Assembly: GCF_034009455.1 (NCBI RefSeq)
Contig: NZ_CP125380.1
Span: 1,715,001-1,779,000, forward strand
Length of the DNA: 64,000 nucleotides
Source of the DNA: Pseudomonas sp. P5_109
GTDB lineage: Bacteria; Pseudomonadota; Gammaproteobacteria; Pseudomonadales; Pseudomonadaceae
Direction of reading: 5' to 3'
Shown here: positions 7,560 to 15,283 of the stretch, piece by piece
Numbering within the stretch: position 1 is the stretch's first letter
Layout: every line of letters starts with the position of its first letter
Position numbers and translations under genes: made by a program
The notes under the pieces: model-generated
What the model saw: only the letters and a program-made list of their open reading frames with translations
What the model was told of the DNA's origin: nothing
The model's database searches: none

Positions 7560-9032
7560 ATGAGTGAGATAACTACCCCCGTCAGTGTTCAACTGCACAC
7601 TGAACGCATGAAATGCGACCCGTTGGCTGTATATCAAGCGGCAGCAAAGGCAATAGGACCTGATCAGATATTTATTCTTGAGTCGCTGTCTGGCCCCAGT
7701 CGCGATCGTAAGGCGACTATAATTGGGATGGAGCCATTGCTGGCGGTAAAGATATATGAGGGGTACGCGACACTTGAGGGAAATGACCGGCTGACCGCAC
7801 ATTTAAGCAGTTCGCTGTTGGAACAGGGAATTGTTTTGGACGACAGTGAGCGTGTCAGCATTGATTCGAACGATGCCGTATGGGATTTGTTGCGTGCGTT
7901 ACAAAAACCTTTTGACGTTCCGCGCCAGCCTAATCCCAGCCTCGCTTTTTTTGGTTACTTCTCTTATGACAGTGTCCGGTTTATCGAAGATATTCCTGAC
8001 CTGACGGAGCGGACAAATGATTATCCGGTCATTGCCTTGACTGTGTTTCAGACGCTGGTGTATTTCCACGCCAATGGAACTGTGGATGTCATGGTTAACA
8101 ATAGTTCTCTATGGAAGTTCCGCAGCACCGATGACTATGCATTACTGTTGGCCGATGCCATGGGCATTCCAGCCTCTGAGGCGCCGATTGTTTACCCATC
8201 CGTTACGGTTACTCGCGATACAGTGGAAAAAAAGCAGTTTCTTGGCTGGGTCGACAAGGCACTGGAGCACATTCGTCAAGGCGATATTTATCAAATTCAA
8301 TTGGGTCACGAAGTGCAGATTGACACACCTGTAAAACCCTTTGATGTGTATCGGGCATTGCGCCTAAACAACCCGTCACCCTACATGTACCTAGCCAATT
8401 TGGGTGGGGTCGACCTGATCGGCGCCAGCCCTGAACTGTTTGTCCGGATCAAGGACGATCTGATCGAAATGAGACCCATCGCCGGAACCGTGGGGAAAAC
8501 ACCCGGCATACCCTCCAGCGAGTTGATTTTGAGCATGACGCGCTCTGAAAAAGAGCGAGCGGAACACCTAATGTTAGTGGATTTGTGCAGAAACGATATC
8601 AGTCACGTCTGTCAGCCAGGATCACTTGAAGTTGATGAGTTGATGTTAGTCGAGGAGTATTCTCACCTCTATCACATGGTGTCAAATGTGCGCGGTTTAT
8701 TGCGTAAAGGCTTCGATGCATTTGATGTTATTAAGGCGTCATTTCCGGCGGGAACCATGACAGGTGCACCGAAGATTCGCGCGATGCAGATTATCGAAAG
8801 TATGGAAAACAGCCGGCGCGGGATATATGCCGGAGCGGTTGGCCTGATCGGATTCGACGGTAGCATCAATACGGCTTTGTGTATTCGGTCAGCAGTTCAT
8901 AAAGAGGGCACCTATTACTTGAGGGCTTCCGCAGGTGTCGTCGCGGACTCGGCACCTGATAAAGAATGGACTGAAACATTCTACAAAATGAGCTCTGTTT
9001 ATCGCGCCGTTACCGGAAGGGAGATGCTGTAA
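7560..9032 (+). CDS. Anthranilate synthase component I paralogue, cluster gene 7
   Basis: A 490-residue chorismate-binding enzyme. RPIAGT (305-310) carries Ala where aminodeoxychorismate synthases (PabB) carry the catalytic Lys of PIKGT, so anthranilate synthase (or ADIC synthase) is the better call. Other family blocks are IGASPE (287-292), EHLMLVDLCRND (335-346) and PAGTMTGAPKIRAMQ (396-410). The Trp-feedback motifs LES (40-42) and NPSPYM (271-276) are both kept, so feedback inhibition may persist. AAAGGAG lies 7 nt before ATG 7560. The stop overlaps the start of the glutaminase subunit (TAATG). The gene is markedly AT-richer than its housekeeping neighbours. It most likely feeds anthranilate to the ligase/acyltransferase of the first unit (inference). 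No other phenazine genes are present, arguing against a PhzE-type role. Confidence 0.85.
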   Translation: MSEITTPVSVQLHTERMKCDPLAVYQAAAKAIGPDQIFILESLSGPSRDRKATIIGMEPLLAVKIYEGYATLEGNDRLTAHLSSSLLEQGIVLDDSERVSIDSNDAVWDLLRALQKPFDVPRQPNPSLAFFGYFSYDSVRFIEDIPDLTERTNDYPVIALTVFQTLVYFHANGTVDVMVNNSSLWKFRSTDDYALLLADAMGIPASEAPIVYPSVTVTRDTVEKKQFLGWVDKALEHIRQGDIYQIQLGHEVQIDTPVKPFDVYRALRLNNPSPYMYLANLGGVDLIGASPELFVRIKDDLIEMRPIAGTVGKTPGIPSSELILSMTRSEKERAEHLMLVDLCRNDISHVCQPGSLEVDELMLVEEYSHLYHMVSNVRGLLRKGFDAFDVIKASFPAGTMTGAPKIRAMQIIESMENSRRGIYAGAVGLIGFDGSINTALCIRSAVHKEGTYYLRASAGVVADSAPDKEWTETFYKMSSVYRAVTGREML

Positions 9033-9625
9033 TGAAAGTTTTTCTGGTTGATGCCTATGACAGTTTTGTATTTATTATCAGTCAGTACCTTGAGCAGTTG
9101 GGGCTGGAAACTCATGTAGAGCGTAATGATGTTCCGGAGCTGATTAAAAGGATTGAAGCGTATGCCCCGGATTTTTGCGTACTTGGCCCTGGGCCCGGCC
9201 ACCCACAGAAAGCCGGTTATATCGAATTAATCCACCACTTTAAAGGGCGCTTGCCCATATTGGGCGTATGCCTTGGACATCAGGCTATTGGCTTGGCTTT
9301 CGGTGGCTCGATTATTCGGGCTGCCAATGTCATGCACGGAAAGATCAGCACGATAATTAACGATGGGCAAGGTGTGTACGCCCATACTAATGGCAAGTCG
9401 ATCAAAGCGACACGCTACCATTCGTTAATTATCGATAACAAAAACCTATCCGAGGAACTGGAGGTGACATCCATCTCAAGTGATGACGGATACATCATGG
9501 GGGTTCGGCATCTAAAACATTCGATAGAGGGTGTCCAGTTTCATCCCGAGAGCATTCTGACGGAGGATGGTCTTGGGGTATTCAAAAGTTTTATAGGGCA
9601 GTATTGTTGCAAATCAGAAGTATAG
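9032..9625 (+). CDS. Anthranilate synthase component II (glutamine amidotransferase), cluster gene 8
   Basis: A 197-residue class I glutamine amidotransferase. The nucleophile is C80 in GVCLGHQ, and the remaining triad lies in VQFHPES (H171, E173). The oxyanion segment LGPGPGHP (51-58) and the N-terminal VDAYDSF are typical of TrpG/PabA. It releases ammonia from glutamine for the partner subunit, with which it shares the TAATG stop/start overlap. A normal trpG lies elsewhere in Pseudomonas genomes, so this is presumably a dedicated second copy. Confidence 0.88.
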   Translation: MKVFLVDAYDSFVFIISQYLEQLGLETHVERNDVPELIKRIEAYAPDFCVLGPGPGHPQKAGYIELIHHFKGRLPILGVCLGHQAIGLAFGGSIIRAANVMHGKISTIINDGQGVYAHTNGKSIKATRYHSLIIDNKNLSEELEVTSISSDDGYIMGVRHLKHSIEGVQFHPESILTEDGLGVFKSFIGQYCCKSEV

Positions 9626-9716
9626 GCGACGGACAACGGGTTGCCTGAACGGTAACTCGTATCTTCAATGTTGCATCGTATCGAAAAAAAGTTTCTATGT
9701 GTGGCAGGGACTCGGC

Positions 9717-10484
9717 GTGGATGACTTAAATATATATAGAAAAAAAGATGTACTCCTGAGGATTAACTTCAAACCGGTATTGGATGATTTCTCCGTATTG
9801 GCCAAGGATTTGCATCGGAGTGACTGGGAAAGGCACTTGCGCAAGGTGCTGCATCGAATCGGCTATGACAGTTACTTGCTTAGCCTAGGTTCCTCTACAA
9901 CGAATGACCCTTTCAATAGGATTATGACGACTTACCCTTCTGATTGGCTAAGACGATACAAGGATGAGAACTTTATTCAGGTGGACCCGATAATAAGGCA
10001 TTGCCGTCACCATTTTGTACCGCTTGTTTGGGTGGACGCACGGAGGCAGGCGCGGAGCAGGACCAACGAGTTCTGGAAGGCGCGTGAGGAGTACGGCCTT
10101 TTACAAGGGGTTAGCATTCCTCTGAGGTGTAACGAAATGGTCGGGTCACTCAATGTTGCTCACTGCATGAATTCTACAGATGAATTTGACGATGGGTTGG
10201 ATGCCCCCTTAGGGAAGCTGTTCATGCTAATTCCGTTTCTTTTGGAAGGTTCACAGAAGCACCTGATAAAACCAGGCGAGAAATTCTGCAGCTTGACCCT
10301 GCGAGAGTCTGAAGTACTGAAATGGTCCTGTGTGGGTAAAACGACTTGGGAGATGAGCTGCATCTTGGGCTGCTCGGAACGCACCATCAATTTTCATATT
10401 GCCAATGCGAGTCGAAAACTAGGCTCTTTTAGCCGCCGGCAAGCGGTAGGCGTGGCTTTGGCGCAGGGATTGATTTCACTGTAG
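9717..10484 (+). CDS. LuxR-family quorum-sensing regulator, cluster gene 9
   Basis: A 255-residue regulator with an N-terminal autoinducer-binding domain and a C-terminal LuxR helix-turn-helix (LTLRESEVLKW ... CSERTINFHIANASRKLG). With the GTG 9717 start, the conserved pocket residues are W77, Y81, D90, P91 and W105, each exactly 20 above the TraR positions W57, Y61, D70, P71 and W85, and a glycine follows at 131. An acyl-homoserine-lactone-like ligand is therefore expected. GTG 9717 has AGGGA 6 nt upstream; a GTG at 9699 is also in frame. No classical luxI is visible nearby, but the acyltransferase at 3428 could make the ligand. It probably controls the cluster. Confidence 0.85.
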   Translation: MDDLNIYRKKDVLLRINFKPVLDDFSVLAKDLHRSDWERHLRKVLHRIGYDSYLLSLGSSTTNDPFNRIMTTYPSDWLRRYKDENFIQVDPIIRHCRHHFVPLVWVDARRQARSRTNEFWKAREEYGLLQGVSIPLRCNEMVGSLNVAHCMNSTDEFDDGLDAPLGKLFMLIPFLLEGSQKHLIKPGEKFCSLTLRESEVLKWSCVGKTTWEMSCILGCSERTINFHIANASRKLGSFSRRQAVGVALAQGLISL

Positions 10485-10752
10485 CAAACGATCATGGTGC
10501 GGCTGTTCATTTCAAATCGAATTTGATAGCAGACACCATGTATTGCAGTGAGAAAAAAGCGAAGGTGACCTGGTTTTTTTGTAAACGGTCAACTGACAGG
10601 AAGCTGCTCATATGACCGGAGACACTCATACACAAGTTTGAGGTCTCGCAGATCAGTCAGATGTGAAGTGGGGTGCTGACTTACGTCAAAGTAGTCAGGC
10701 GAAGGCTGTTTTTCGCGGCGGCTCTGAACCCCCAACGGTATCGATTTCGGAT
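10485..10752. other. Convergent intergenic region, right boundary of inserted cluster
   Basis: This 268-nt gap lies between luxR (plus) and cpxR (minus). It holds a small inverted repeat TCAAAT-CGA-ATTTGA (10512-10526) and a T-tract (10573-10580), and no credible gene. Composition returns to high GC from about 10740, so the insertion presumably ends here. Confidence 0.55.
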
Positions 10753-11430
10753 TCAGAGGCTGTAGTAGTAACCACGGCTGCGCAGCGCAACGATGCGCGG
10801 CCGGCCGTCGGGGTGCGGGCCGATCTTCTTGCGCAGATTGCTGACGTGCATATCGAGGCTGCGGTCGTACAGGGTCAGCTTGCGACCGAGGGCGATCTGC
10901 GCCAGTTCCTGTTTGTCCAGGGGCTCGCCGGGCTGCTTGAGCAAGGCTTCCAGCAGGCGGCTTTCTGAGACGGTGAGGGTGAACTCTTGCTCGTCGATGC
11001 TGACCACGCCGCGCACCGGGCTGAAACACAGGTCGCCCAGTTCCATCTGGCTGGACACCGCTGCCGGGTGGCTACGGCGCAGGACGGCGCGCAGGCGGGC
11101 GGTCAGTTCCCGTGGATCGCAGGGTTTGGCCAGGTAATCGTCGGCGCCGAGTTCCAGGCCGAGGATGCGGTCCAGAGGCTCGCCCCGGGCCGAGAGCATC
11201 AGTACCGGCAAATCCGGGTGATCGCTGCGCAACTGCTTGAGTAATTCCAGGCCGCTGCCATCGGGCAACATCACATCCAGCACCACGGCCGCCGGGGCCG
11301 TTTCGGCCAGTGCGCGGCGTGCGCTCTGACCGTCGTGACAGGCACGTACCTGAAACCCTTCCTGGCTCAGCCAACTGCTCAGGAGCTCACACAGCTCCTG
11401 GTCATCATCAATAAGTAACAGCTCGCTCAT
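10753..11430 (-). CDS. cpxR: CpxR-like OmpR-family response regulator
   Basis: A 225-residue regulator. The receiver domain has the acidic pocket IDDDQ, the phosphoacceptor Asp in VVLDVMLPDGSG and the conserved Lys in LAKPCDP. The C-terminal half is a winged-helix DNA-binding domain ending in RSLDMHVSNLRKKIG and IVALRSRGYYY. It is the presumed partner of the kinase at the left edge, and the GTAAA repeat at 1755-1770 is a likely target. The gene stands next to the coiled-coil protein at 11438 and faces luxR. The name rests on the cpxP-like neighbour and on P. aeruginosa gene order. Confidence 0.88.
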   Translation of the reverse strand: MSELLLIDDDQELCELLSSWLSQEGFQVRACHDGQSARRALAETAPAAVVLDVMLPDGSGLELLKQLRSDHPDLPVLMLSARGEPLDRILGLELGADDYLAKPCDPRELTARLRAVLRRSHPAAVSSQMELGDLCFSPVRGVVSIDEQEFTLTVSESRLLEALLKQPGEPLDKQELAQIALGRKLTLYDRSLDMHVSNLRKKIGPHPDGRPRIVALRSRGYYYSL

Positions 11431-11437
11431 GACTCAC

Positions 11438-11851
11438 TCAATTTAGCCATTGTCGACGTTTTCGACTTGCTCCACTGGCGAAGATACCGCAGAGCAGAGC
11501 CAATAGCGCTACCCCGGCGCCAATGACAAACCATTGTTGCTGGTCGGTCAGCAGGCGCGGCAGGGGGCTGCTGGCCTGGGCTTCCTTGAGTTGCAGCTTC
11601 AAGCGCTGGTTCTCCTGGCGCAACCGGGCCAGCAGCGGGCTTTCGCGTTCGCCATCGGCAGTTTGTAATTGTTTGCTCAGTTCTTCCCGTTGCCGTTCAC
11701 TTTCTTTCAAGCGTTGCTGCAGTTCGGTGATCTGGCTGCCGGCGCTCAAGGAAAGCGGCGTCGAGTTTCCACCCTCGGCGTAGTCTTCACCGTGGGCGGG
11801 CGCCACGATCGATAACGTGACCAACATCAGGCACAACGGACCTTTGCGCAT
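11438..11851 (-). CDS. Coiled-coil protein with signal sequence and C-terminal membrane anchor
   Basis: A 137-residue protein. A signal peptide (MRKGPLCLMLVTLSIVAPAHG) is followed by a Glu/Gln/Arg-rich coiled coil (about 35-90: ITELQQRLKESERQREEL onward) and a single membrane helix (WFVIGAGVALLALLCGIFASG) with a short basic tail. This resembles the coiled-coil/TM half of TIGR04211-type SH3 proteins, but no SH3 domain is present. ATG 11851 has AGGAG 6 nt upstream. It lies 7 nt upstream of cpxR on the same strand and so is probably cotranscribed. Function unknown. Confidence 0.75.
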   Translation of the reverse strand: MRKGPLCLMLVTLSIVAPAHGEDYAEGGNSTPLSLSAGSQITELQQRLKESERQREELSKQLQTADGERESPLLARLRQENQRLKLQLKEAQASSPLPRLLTDQQQWFVIGAGVALLALLCGIFASGASRKRRQWLN

Positions 11852-11961
11852 GGCGACTCCTGGTTCCAATACGAGTATTGGAAAAGTTGTCGGCCGGCAA
11901 ACGAGAATAATGAGCGATTGAGAACGCGATGAACCGATATGGTTCACCGCGTGGGAGGGAA

Positions 11962-12261
11962 TTACGGCAGGACTTGCTTGAACGGCTTGACCAGAACGTT
12001 GGCGTAGACGCCCGCGGCGATGTACGGATCGGCGTCGGCCCAGGCCTGGGCGGCGCTCAGGGAATCGAATTCGGCGACGATCAGGCTGCCGGTGAAACCC
12101 GCCGCGCCCGGATCATTGCTGTCGACCGCCGGGTGTGGACCGGCCAGAACGATGCGACCTTCGCCCTTGAGCACTTGCAGGCGCTCAAGGTGTGCAGGCC
12201 GTGCGGCCAGGCGGGCTTCCAGGGAATTGGCGACGTCTGTGGCAATGATTGCGTAAAGCAT
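11962..12261 (-). CDS. yciI: YciI-like protein
   Basis: A 99-residue small protein of the YciI/DGPF superfamily, starting MLYAIIATD. The family-typical His-Asp arrangement is visible (HLERLQ near residue 23, AGPHPAVD near 41, and an ADADPY segment). YciI proteins form ferredoxin-like dimers with an uncertain, possibly enzymatic, role. The ORF extends upstream, but the conserved start is ATG 12261. It is encoded 1 nt downstream of yciB on the same strand, an arrangement conserved in gammaproteobacteria. Confidence 0.88.
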   Translation of the reverse strand: MLYAIIATDVANSLEARLAARPAHLERLQVLKGEGRIVLAGPHPAVDSNDPGAAGFTGSLIVAEFDSLSAAQAWADADPYIAAGVYANVLVKPFKQVLP

Positions 12262-12262
12262 G

Positions 12263-12859
12263 TCAGTCCTCGGTTTTTGGCGTAGTGGTGTCGGCATCGT
12301 GCAGATGGCGGGACAGGTAGATACCCTGGCCGACCAGGAACAGCAAAGTCATGCCCAGGCTGCCGAAGACCTTGAAGTCGACCCAGTAGCTCTGGAAAGT
12401 GAACGCGACAAACAGGTTGGCGGCACCGCAAAACAGGAAGAAGACGATCCAGGCGATGTTCAGGCGCGTCCAGACCGGCTCCGGCAAGGTCAGCGCGTGG
12501 CCCATGATGCGTTTGATCAGCAGGCTGTCACCGACGAAGTGGCTGCCAATGAACGCCAGGGCGAACAGCCAATTGACCACCGGGGCTTTCCACTTGAGGA
12601 ACGTTTCGCTGTGGAACGCCAGGGTCAGGCTGCCGAAGACCAGGCAGGCGATCAGGGTCAGCCACTGGCTTTTCTCCAGCTTGCGCTGTTTGATGAACAG
12701 CGTGCCGTAGACCACCAGCGAACTGATGATCAACATCGCGGTGGCGCTGTAGATACCGCCTACAGTTACCTCGTGGCCGAGGATGTCGACGACCCTTGGA
12801 TCGAGTTTGAAGACGATGAAGAACAGCAGGAGCGGGATGAAATCGATGAATTGTTTCAC
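12263..12859 (-). CDS. yciB: Inner-membrane septation protein A (YciB family)
   Basis: A 198-residue polytopic membrane protein with five to six hydrophobic segments, beginning [17 protein letters not shown], the hallmark YciB start. The start is taken as GTG 12859, because family members begin at this point; a longer reading from 12898 adds 13 unconserved residues. YciB affects cell envelope and septation in enterobacteria. It precedes yciI on the minus strand and diverges from the PHP-domain gene. Confidence 0.88.
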   Translation of the reverse strand: MKQFIDFIPLLLFFIVFKLDPRVVDILGHEVTVGGIYSATAMLIISSLVVYGTLFIKQRKLEKSQWLTLIACLVFGSLTLAFHSETFLKWKAPVVNWLFALAFIGSHFVGDSLLIKRIMGHALTLPEPVWTRLNIAWIVFFLFCGAANLFVAFTFQSYWVDFKVFGSLGMTLLFLVGQGIYLSRHLHDADTTTPKTED

Positions 12860-12946
12860 AATGGCAGCCAGAAGCAGGATGTGGCGGCATAATAACAAAC
12901 ATATGGGCGCGCGATAGCGCCAGCTGATTTGAGGTTACAAAGCCCC

Positions 12947-13810
12947 GTGAATGTTGATTTGCACTGCCATAGCACGGCCTCCGATGGCGCCCTGGCGCCT
13001 GCGGTTCTGGTGGCGCGGGCGTTCGAGAAAGGCGTGCGAGTCCTGGCCCTGACCGATCACGACACCCTTGAAGGCCTCGACGAGGCCCGCCAGGCGGCCA
13101 CCGCGTTGGGGATGCAACTGGTCAATGGCGTCGAGCTGTCCTGCACCTGGGGCGGCGCGACCATTCATGTCCTGGGCTACGGTTTTGACGTGAATGCCGC
13201 ACCGTTGGTCGAGGCCATCGCCAGACTGCATGATGGCCGCTGGCTGCGCTCCGAGGAAATCAGCCGCAAACTGGCGCTCAAAGGCATGCCGGGGGCGCTG
13301 GAGGGCGCCCGGCAGATCCAGCAGGAGCTGGGCGACAGCGGCAACGCGCCGGCCCGCCCGCATTTCGCCGACTGGATGGTGCGCGAAGGTTTCGTCAAGG
13401 ACCGCGCCGAGGCGTTCCGAAAATGGCTGGGCGCCGGCAAGCTTGGCGACGTCAAGCAACACTGGCCGACCCTGGAGGAAACCGTCGAAACCCTGCGCGC
13501 GGCCAAGGCCTGGGTCAGCCTGGCGCACCCCTGGCACTACGAATTCACCCGAAGCAAGCGACGTCGCCTGATTGCCGACTATATTCAAGCAGGGGGCCAC
13601 GCCATCGAAGTGGTCAATGGTTACCAGCCTGCCGAGCAAGTGGGCAGCCTGGCCATTCTCGCTCGCGAATTCGGTCTGCTGGTCAGTGCCGGCAGTGATT
13701 TTCATGGCCCTGGAGGCTGGTCGGAGATCGGTGAATACCGGCCGCTCCCGGAGGATCTGCCACCACTATGGTGTCGATTCAAACATGACCCAATTATTGC
13801 CGCCGTCTGA
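12947..13810 (+). CDS. yciV: PHP-domain phosphoesterase (YciV/RNase AM family)
   Basis: A 287-residue metal-dependent phosphoesterase. The PHP motifs are clear: DLHCHSTASDG at the N-terminus, LTDHDT, and later SLAHPWHY and SAGSDFHGPG, together giving the His/Asp trinuclear metal ligands. E. coli YciV (RNase AM) is a 5'-3' exoribonuclease/phosphatase of this family. The GTG at 12947 matches the usual family start (MNVDLHCH), with GAGG some 12 nt upstream; a TTG at 12929 is possible. It is the first gene of a rightward run with yciO, scpA and scpB. Confidence 0.85.
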   Translation: MNVDLHCHSTASDGALAPAVLVARAFEKGVRVLALTDHDTLEGLDEARQAATALGMQLVNGVELSCTWGGATIHVLGYGFDVNAAPLVEAIARLHDGRWLRSEEISRKLALKGMPGALEGARQIQQELGDSGNAPARPHFADWMVREGFVKDRAEAFRKWLGAGKLGDVKQHWPTLEETVETLRAAKAWVSLAHPWHYEFTRSKRRRLIADYIQAGGHAIEVVNGYQPAEQVGSLAILAREFGLLVSAGSDFHGPGGWSEIGEYRPLPEDLPPLWCRFKHDPIIAAV

Positions 13811-13823
13811 ACAGGTAGAGAAC

Positions 13824-14453
13824 GTGAGTCAATTTTTCCAGATTCATCCGGAAAACCCGCAAGCGCGCCTGATCAAACAGGCCGTCGAGATCATCCGCAA
13901 GGGCGGGGTGGTGATTTATCCCACGGACTCTTCCTACGCCATTGGTTGCCAGATCGGCGACAAGGTCGCCGTGGAGCGCGTTCGGCGCCTGCGGCAGCTG
14001 GATGAAAAACACAACTTTGCGTTGATCTGCTGCGACCTGTCGCAACTGGGCCTGTTCGCCAAGATCGACACCGGCACGTTCCGCATTCTCAAGGCCCATC
14101 TGCCGGGGCCGTATACCTTCATCCTCAATGCCACCCGCGAAGTGCCACGACTGTTGTTGCACCCGAAGAAACGCACCATCGGCCTGCGCGTGCCGAGCCA
14201 CCCGATTGCCCTGGCGCTGCTGGCGGAGCTGGGTGAGCCGTTGATGAGCGTGACCCTGATCATGCCTGGCGATGAAGATCCGTTGAGCGACCCGCATGAA
14301 ATGCGTCAGTTGCTCGAACACCAGGTCGATCTGATCATCGACGGCGGCTTCGGCGGGATCAAGGCGTCCACCGTGATCAACCTCGCCGACGGCGAGCCGG
14401 AAGTCATTCGCGTTGGTTGCGGTGACCCTGCGCCGTTCATGGTCGAGGCCTAG
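13824..14453 (+). CDS. yciO: Sua5/YciO/YrdC-family protein
   Basis: A 209-residue YrdC-fold protein starting at GTG 13824 (MSQFFQIHPENPQ). Conserved blocks include GGVVIYPTDSSYAIGC near residue 30, the PGPYTFIL segment and KKRTIGLRVPSHP. The family makes threonylcarbamoyl-AMP for tRNA t6A (TsaC/Sua5); the YciO branch has weaker activity and an unclear role. It lies 13 nt after the PHP gene and directly abuts scpA. Confidence 0.88.
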   Translation: MSQFFQIHPENPQARLIKQAVEIIRKGGVVIYPTDSSYAIGCQIGDKVAVERVRRLRQLDEKHNFALICCDLSQLGLFAKIDTGTFRILKAHLPGPYTFILNATREVPRLLLHPKKRTIGLRVPSHPIALALLAELGEPLMSVTLIMPGDEDPLSDPHEMRQLLEHQVDLIIDGGFGGIKASTVINLADGEPEVIRVGCGDPAPFMVEA

Positions 14454-15272
14454 ATGTCCGCAGTAGAACCCGTCGACAGTCAGGCCGGAGCCCAGCAGGA
14501 ACTGCCCTTCGCCATGGTCTATGGCCAGGCGGTCATGGAAATGCCGCTGGACCTGTACATCCCGCCTGATGCCCTCGAGGTCTTCCTCGAAGCCTTCGAA
14601 GGGCCCCTCGACCTGCTGCTGTACCTGATCCGCAAACAGAACATCAACATCCTCGACATCCCGGTGGCGGAAATCACTCGCCAGTACATGGGCTACGTCG
14701 AGTTGATGCAGTCGGTGCGCCTGGAGCTGGCCGCCGAGTACCTGGTGATGGCCGCGATGCTGGCCGAGATCAAGTCGCGGATGCTGCTGCCGCGGGCCGA
14801 AACCGTCGAGGACGAAGAGGACGACCCGCGCGCCGAACTGATCCGCCGCTTGCAGGAATACGAGCGTTTCAAGGCCGCCGCCGAAGGCATCGATGGCTTG
14901 AGCCGCGTCGGTCGCGACGTGGTGGTGCCCAAACTCGACGCCCCGGAGGCCCGGGCACGCAAGTTGTTGCCGGACGTGCGCCTGTCCGAGTTGCTGCTGT
15001 CGATGGCCGAGGTGTTGCGCCGTGGCGACATGTTCGAAAGCCATCAGGTCAGCCGCGAGGCGCTGTCGACCCGCGAGCGCATGAGCGATGTGCTGGAACG
15101 CCTCAAGGGCGGCGGGTTCGTGCCATTTGTCGAGCTGTTCACCGCTGAAGAAGGACGCCTGGGCGTGGTGGTGACCTTCATGGCGATCCTTGAACTGGTC
15201 AAGGAATCCCTGGTCGAGCTGGTGCAGAATGAGCCATTTGCCGCGATCCACGTGCGAGCCCGAGCCGAATAA
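14454..15272 (+). CDS. scpA: Segregation and condensation protein A
   Basis: A 272-residue kleisin of the bacterial SMC/ScpAB complex. The N-terminal SMC-binding part contains FEGPLDLLLYLIRKQNINILDIPVAEIT in overlapping conserved order, and the C-terminal winged helix has FTAEEGRLGVVVTFMAILELVKE. ATG 14454 follows the yciO stop directly and adds about 45 residues before the family core; a later start near the VFLEAFEGP region is possible. It acts with ScpB encoded 11 nt downstream. Confidence 0.93.
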   Translation: MSAVEPVDSQAGAQQELPFAMVYGQAVMEMPLDLYIPPDALEVFLEAFEGPLDLLLYLIRKQNINILDIPVAEITRQYMGYVELMQSVRLELAAEYLVMAAMLAEIKSRMLLPRAETVEDEEDDPRAELIRRLQEYERFKAAAEGIDGLSRVGRDVVVPKLDAPEARARKLLPDVRLSELLLSMAEVLRRGDMFESHQVSREALSTRERMSDVLERLKGGGFVPFVELFTAEEGRLGVVVTFMAILELVKESLVELVQNEPFAAIHVRARAE

Positions 15273-15283
15273 CGAGTCGAAAC

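Noticed and set aside
7560..9625. Phenazine-type (PhzE) role for the anthranilate synthase pair
   Set aside because: PhzE is normally a single fused protein and none of phzB, phzD, phzF or phzG is present.
1957..10596. A 9-bp inverted match TCAGTTGAC (1957-1965) / GTCAACTGA (10588-10596) flanking the inserted cluster, as possible end repeats
   Set aside because: Comparing about 250 nt at each end, a 9-bp match is expected about half the time by chance, and no transposase or integrase gene is present.
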